This document shows, piece after piece, positions 22,618 to 25,979 of a stretch of 25,979 nt of DNA. The DNA is from an uncultured Campylobacter sp. GTDB lineage: Bacteria; Campylobacterota; Campylobacteria; Campylobacterales; Campylobacteraceae. How positions within the stretch are numbered: the stretch's first letter is position 1; every line of letters begins with the position of its first letter. The notes below the pieces were generated by a model that searched no databases, was not told the DNA's origin, and worked only from the letters and a program-made list of their open reading frames with translations. The stretch spans positions 1 through 25,979 of the forward strand of contig CAMUNZ010000010.1 in the NCBI GenBank assembly GCA_947090385.1. The letters run 5' to 3'. Made by a program: the position numbers and the translations under genes.

Positions 22618-23884
22618 AGAAGCTTTTTTGCAAGCACAAAATTTGATTCCTGGTGGAGTTGATTCTCCTGTTCGTGCTTTTAGAAATGTTGGTGGTGAGC
22701 CATTTTTTGTAGAAAAAGGCGAGGGCGCTTACATACAAGATATAGAAGGAAAAAAATATTTAGATTTTGTTTTAAGTTGGGGACCACTTATTTTTGGACA
22801 TTGTGATGAAGATATACAAGAAGCTGTTATTAATGCTGCTAAAAATGGTCTTAGTTTTGGAGCGCCTTGCACAGAAGAGAGCGAATTAGCAAGTCTTATT
22901 TTAAGCGATTTTGATTTTTTAGATAAAATTCGCTTTGTAAATTCTGGTACAGAAGCCACAATGAGTGCTATTCGTCTAGCAAGAGGATTTACAAAAAAAA
23001 ATGGGCTTATAAAATTTGAAGGTTGTTATCACGGACATAGTGATAGTTTATTAGTAAAAGCTGGAAGCGGGGCGGCTACTTTTGGAAGTTCGGATTCTGC
23101 TGGAGTTCCTCAAGATTTTGCAAAACATACTTTTGTTGCAAAATATAATAATCTTGAAAGTGTAAAAGAAATTTTTGAAAAAAATCCAAATCAAATCGCT
23201 TGCATCATAGTTGAAGCAATCGCTGGAAATATGGGATTTGTGCCAGCAGATGAGAATTTTATAAAAGGTCTTAGAAAACTTTGCGACGAATTTGATGCTG
23301 TTTTGATAATCGATGAGGTTATGAGTGGTTATAGAAGTTCTAGAAAAGGTAGCTTTGGATTTTACGATGTAAAAGCGGATTTGGTAACTTTTGGAAAGGT
23401 TATAGGTGGTGGTTTGCCGACTGCTGCGTTTGCGGGAAATGATAAAATTATGAGTCACATAAGCCCACTTGGAAATGTCTATCAAGCTGGAACTTTAAGC
23501 GGAAATCCTTTATCTATGGCGGCTGGAATTGCAGCTATTAGCAAAATTCAACAAAGTAAAAATTTGTATGAAAATTTTTCTAAATTAACTACAACTTTAA
23601 CAAATGGTTTAAAAGAGTTAGCAAAAACTTATAAAATTCCTTTGGTTGCTGATTGTAGGGGCTCGATGTTTGGATATTTTTTCACTGATAAGGTTGTTAA
23701 AAATTACGATGATGCTTTAACAAGTGATTTAAAACTTTTTGCAAAATTTCATCAAAATATGCTTAAAAACGGCATTTTTTTAGCACCTAGTCAATTTGAA
23801 ACAGGTTTTGTTTGTACAAAAACAACTATGAAAGACATCGAATTTGCTCTTGATAAAGCAGAAATTTCAATAAAAAATTTATGA
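22607..23884 (+). CDS. hemL: Glutamate-1-semialdehyde 2,1-aminomutase
   Basis: HemL converts glutamate-1-semialdehyde to 5-aminolevulinate, the second committed step of haem synthesis by the C5 route. The 425-residue PLP enzyme starts with NLIPGGVDSPVRAF and has VNSGTEATMSAIRLAR, FEGCYHGHSDSLLVKAGSG, IIDEVMSGYR (Asp236) and the PLP lysine Lys264 in TFGKVIGGGLP. All are diagnostic for HemL against related aminotransferases. Its start lies inside the cytochrome gene and its stop overlaps the AtpZ-like start by 4 nt, so haem precursor synthesis is linked in one message with a haem protein. Confidence 0.96.
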   Translation: MKNKEAFLQAQNLIPGGVDSPVRAFRNVGGEPFFVEKGEGAYIQDIEGKKYLDFVLSWGPLIFGHCDEDIQEAVINAAKNGLSFGAPCTEESELASLILSDFDFLDKIRFVNSGTEATMSAIRLARGFTKKNGLIKFEGCYHGHSDSLLVKAGSGAATFGSSDSAGVPQDFAKHTFVAKYNNLESVKEIFEKNPNQIACIIVEAIAGNMGFVPADENFIKGLRKLCDEFDAVLIIDEVMSGYRSSRKGSFGFYDVKADLVTFGKVIGGGLPTAAFAGNDKIMSHISPLGNVYQAGTLSGNPLSMAAGIAAISKIQQSKNLYENFSKLTTTLTNGLKELAKTYKIPLVADCRGSMFGYFFTDKVVKNYDDALTSDLKLFAKFHQNMLKNGIFLAPSQFETGFVCTKTTMKDIEFALDKAEISIKNL

Positions 23885-24150
23885 AAAAAGTAGATATTCC
23901 AAAAGTAATTCGCGGAGCAAATTCCTTAAGTCTTGGAATTTCGATAGTTGTCGCTATCGTAGTTGGCACAGCATTAGGAATTTGGTTTAAGAATTTAACT
24001 GGTTCTAAAATTTTGCTTTTTGTTGGCATAGTTTTTGGAATTTTAGCGGCTTTTCGCAATATCCAAATCGCCTACAAAGAGCAAATGAAAAATATGGACG
24101 AATTAGCAAAAGATCCAAAATATAAAAATTTGCCTCAAGATGATGATTAA
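23881..24150 (+). CDS. AtpZ/AtpI-like small membrane protein
   Basis: An 89-residue protein with two transmembrane helices (about 16-36 and 43-62), a glycine-rich first helix (SIVVAIVVGTALGIWF) and a charged C-terminal tail ending NLPQDDD. The pattern fits the AtpZ/AtpI family, which in other bacteria is encoded with ATP synthase and helps assemble the c-ring or carry Mg/Ca. Here no atp genes are present. It overlaps hemL by 4 nt and the next gene by 11 nt. C. jejuni has the same order after hemL (Cj0852c, from memory). Family call moderate, function uncertain. Confidence 0.75.
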   Translation: MKKVDIPKVIRGANSLSLGISIVVAIVVGTALGIWFKNLTGSKILLFVGIVFGILAAFRNIQIAYKEQMKNMDELAKDPKYKNLPQDDD

Positions 24151-24514
24151 AATTTTCTTATTTTTTGGAATTTTACTTTTTTTATCGACTATATTTTTTG
24201 GTTTTAAAGAGGCTTTAAATGCCAGTTTGTCTTATTTTTGTTCAAGTTTTATAATCCAAATTTCATATAAAATTTATAAAAACAAAATTCTTATCGAAAG
24301 CGATGAATATATAGATGATAAAAAAACTTTTAATCTGATATTTTTCGCTCCGATTAAAATTTTGTCTTATATCGTTTTGATTTTGATACTTTTTACACTT
24401 ACGAAATTTAAAATTTTTGATCCTATTTTTTTTAGCATAGGAGTTTTATTTATGATTTTAGTTTCAATTTTGTTTGTTAAGACAAATTTAAAAACTTTTT
24501 TTGCAAAATTTTAA
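24140..24514 (+). CDS. Small integral membrane protein of unknown function
   Basis: A 124-residue hydrophobic protein with about four membrane segments (near 4-20, 27-44, 74-92 and 96-113) and a short charged loop, LIESDEYIDDKK, in the middle. The start is ATG 24140 (or the next codon, also ATG) inside the AtpZ-like gene, with no SD of its own. Following an AtpZ-like gene, it might be an AtpI-type partner, but I see no motif that proves it. Its last 38 bases overlap the coding end of the convergent MFS gene. It appears to close the long ndk-led transcript, and no terminator is visible. Confidence 0.7.
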   Translation: MMIKIFLFFGILLFLSTIFFGFKEALNASLSYFCSSFIIQISYKIYKNKILIESDEYIDDKKTFNLIFFAPIKILSYIVLILILFTLTKFKIFDPIFFSIGVLFMILVSILFVKTNLKTFFAKF

Positions 24515-25679
24515 AATAAATTCCGCCAACAAAAAATATCGACCCCATTAAAATCGTTATAAATTTCAAAGAAAGTCCTAATTCAAATAAAAATCCAGTT
24601 CCTAAAGAGATTATAGATGCGACGGTAAAAAACGCCATATCGTTATAAGCCAAAACTCTTCCATAAAATTTTGGATTGCAATTTCTTTGCAAAAGTGTAA
24701 AAGTATAAGACCATAAAATATTTGTAAAAAATCCTGCAAATAAAATTCCAAATAAACTTATATAAAAATTACTTTGACAAATAGCCCAAAAACAAATTCC
24801 AAAACATTGCCCAAAAAAGATTAAATTAAGCGTTTTATTATTTGTGAATTTTTTCAAAACTAAAGTTCCAATCATAAGCGAAAAAGCCCTTGTCATATTT
24901 AAAAATCCAATCACCAAAGACGCGCTTAAAATTTCTTTATATTCGTAATTTGCTAAAAGCGTAATCAAAGCATCATAAGATGTAACGCCGATTAAAGAGT
25001 GTATTAAAATCAAATTAAAAATTAACGGATTATTTTTTATGTAATTTAATCCATCTTTTATCATTTTAAAAGCATTCATTGTAGAAGGTTTTTTGAAATT
25101 TGATAAATTTAATTTTGTTAAAAAATATATCGCTATCAAATAAAAGCAAAAATCTAACATAAAACTTGCATAAATTCCAAAATAAAATATAAAAATTCCG
25201 GCAAGTCCCATTCCTGCGGCATAAGAAATTGAAAATATTAGCGAATGAATTTCGTTGGCGGATTTTAATTGTGATCCGTTTAACATCGTAGCTATCAAAG
25301 ACATTTCGGCTTGAAAGAAAAGCCCAGCAATGCCAACTCTAAAAAATACCAAAAAAAGCAAAAACCATAAATAATCCAAACTATTTATAAAAATCAAACA
25401 AAAAATTGTTATAGCTTCTGATATTAAAAGTACAAGTAATAATTTAAAAGGCGAAAATTTGTCGATTATAACTCCGTTAAATGGCGCTAAAACTATGCAC
25501 GGTATAAAAGCAAAAGCAGCCGTCAAAGATATCGCCCAAACTGGCGCTTTAAGTTCTATCAAAAGCGTATAAATTCCAGCCACGCTAAACCAAGATGAAA
25601 ACAAACAAAGTAGTTGTATCAAAGAAATAATCGCGAAATTTTTGTTTCTTGATAAAAGAGAAACGTAACGATTCATCAT
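24477..25679 (-). CDS. MFS transporter
   Basis: A 400-residue inner-membrane transporter of the major facilitator superfamily with about 12 hydrophobic segments. The loop after helix 2 reads NGVIIDKFSPFKLLL, a version of MFS motif A (GxxxDrxgrr). An amphipathic middle loop (about 198-217) separates the two halves. The overall type resembles the MFS_3/EntS-like exporters; the substrate cannot be read from sequence. Start at 25679 forms an ATGA overlap with the stop of the upstream gene, so the pair is one transcription unit. In C. jejuni a related MFS gene (Cj0850c, from memory) also lies near hemL. Confidence 0.88.
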   Translation of the reverse strand: MMNRYVSLLSRNKNFAIISLIQLLCLFSSWFSVAGIYTLLIELKAPVWAISLTAAFAFIPCIVLAPFNGVIIDKFSPFKLLLVLLISEAITIFCLIFINSLDYLWFLLFLVFFRVGIAGLFFQAEMSLIATMLNGSQLKSANEIHSLIFSISYAAGMGLAGIFIFYFGIYASFMLDFCFYLIAIYFLTKLNLSNFKKPSTMNAFKMIKDGLNYIKNNPLIFNLILIHSLIGVTSYDALITLLANYEYKEILSASLVIGFLNMTRAFSLMIGTLVLKKFTNNKTLNLIFFGQCFGICFWAICQSNFYISLFGILFAGFFTNILWSYTFTLLQRNCNPKFYGRVLAYNDMAFFTVASIISLGTGFLFELGLSLKFITILMGSIFFVGGIYFKILQKKFLNLS

Positions 25680-25979
25680 TCTGCTCTTTTATAAAATCCA
25701 GAAATTTTTATAGTTTTATGTAAAATTTTTTTATTTGATACCACAAAAATTCTATCTTTGTCGTGCGGATAAATTTCGAAATCTACTCCTTTTAAACCAA
25801 AGTTAAAATTTTGCAGACTTGATTTTATTGATGATTTTTTATCAAAAGTATAAAACATAGCGTTATTATCTAAATTTAGACATAATTTTTCGTTGCAATA
25901 TTTACCTTTTGAAATTTTATCAATTTCTTTATAAACATAAAAAATACCTAAAATTCCTTCTATTTCTTTGCGATTTATG
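25676..25979 (-). CDS. C-terminal part of a conserved-type unknown protein (5' end outside window)
   Basis: The minus-strand frame ending at 25676 stays open to the right edge, giving about 100 visible residues. An internal ATG at 25858 could be mistaken for a start, but the upstream reading (EIEGILGIFYVYKEIDKISK, then CNEKLCLNLDNNAMFYTFD) is coherent protein without a stop. The visible part has a CNEKLC cysteine pair and the phrase FEIYPHDKDRIFVVS, and no membrane segment. I do not recognise a domain. It is coupled to the MFS gene by a 4-nt overlap, so it may act with that transporter or simply share its message. Confidence 0.65.
   Translation of the reverse strand, partial: INRKEIEGILGIFYVYKEIDKISKGKYCNEKLCLNLDNNAMFYTFDKKSSIKSSLQNFNFGLKGVDFEIYPHDKDRIFVVSNKKILHKTIKISGFYKRAE

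Noticed and set aside
23051..23485. Minus-strand frame of 144 codons inside hemL
   Set aside because: Antisense to the conserved PLP-enzyme core; composition is low-complexity Ser/Phe/Ile/Lys and no start signal is present.
1..25979. CRISPR array, insertion sequence, prophage, tRNA or rRNA gene
   Set aside because: No spaced direct repeats, transposase or integrase motifs, or cloverleaf-like or rRNA sequence were seen; the gaps between genes are too short for most of these.

Overview
The window is ordinary chromosomal DNA of a low-GC epsilonproteobacterium, most likely a Campylobacter species in the broad sense. This rests on the very AT-rich codon use, the T-rich promoters with TATAAT or GATAAAAT -10 boxes and no clear -35, and gene orders known from C. 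jejuni. Examples are ahpC divergent from fdxA-ndk-DUF177-rpmF-plsX-fabH, and prfB next to rimO and tilS. The species cannot be named from this window. I see no insertion sequence, prophage, CRISPR array, rRNA or tRNA, and no convincing novel defence or mobile system. Genes are packed with 1-20 nt gaps or short overlaps, and no stretch over 300 bases lacks a gene or gene remnant.

Layout. Bases 1-1045 hold the end of an unknown gene coupled to flavodoxin fldA, a terminator, then a small conserved-looking ORF broken by one extra A in an A6 run at its fifth base. Bases 1042-3889 (minus) are an operon of a GNAT acetyltransferase, a CopZ-like copper chaperone and the Cu(I)-exporting ATPase CopA. 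Bases 3890-5786 hold yebC, a pseudopilin-like protein on the minus strand and a DUF4149 membrane protein. Bases 5814-9593 hold a class B penicillin-binding protein (FtsI-like) followed by an ArsRS/CprRS-type two-component system.

Bases 9636-11531 (minus) are prfB (TTG start), a small protein of unknown function and an Hcp-like Sel1-repeat lipoprotein. Divergent from prfB, panC-rimO-tilS-nrdA run on the plus strand to 17167, with prs after them under its own promoter. From 18208, ahpC (minus) is divergent from fdxA, whose promoter overlaps an inverted repeat.

From ndk (19342) to 24514 nine genes follow on the plus strand without a visible terminator: ndk, DUF177 (YceD-like), rpmF, plsX, fabH, a monohaem cytochrome c, hemL, an AtpZ-like protein and a small membrane protein. 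The last of these overlaps an opposing MFS transporter by 38 nt. The MFS gene follows a gene that runs off the right edge.

Together the genes cover electron carriers (flavodoxin, ferredoxin, cytochrome c), copper and peroxide defence, nucleotide supply (nrdA, prs, ndk), phospholipid and fatty-acid initiation (plsX, fabH), haem synthesis (hemL), CoA synthesis (panC), translation and its quality (prfB, rimO, tilS, rpmF, yebC), septal peptidoglycan synthesis and envelope signalling. The most useful second looks are the single-base frameshift at 803-808, the palindrome over the fdxA promoter, the extra segment in NrdA, the unknown small proteins, and several non-ATG starts that would be misplaced by naive calling.
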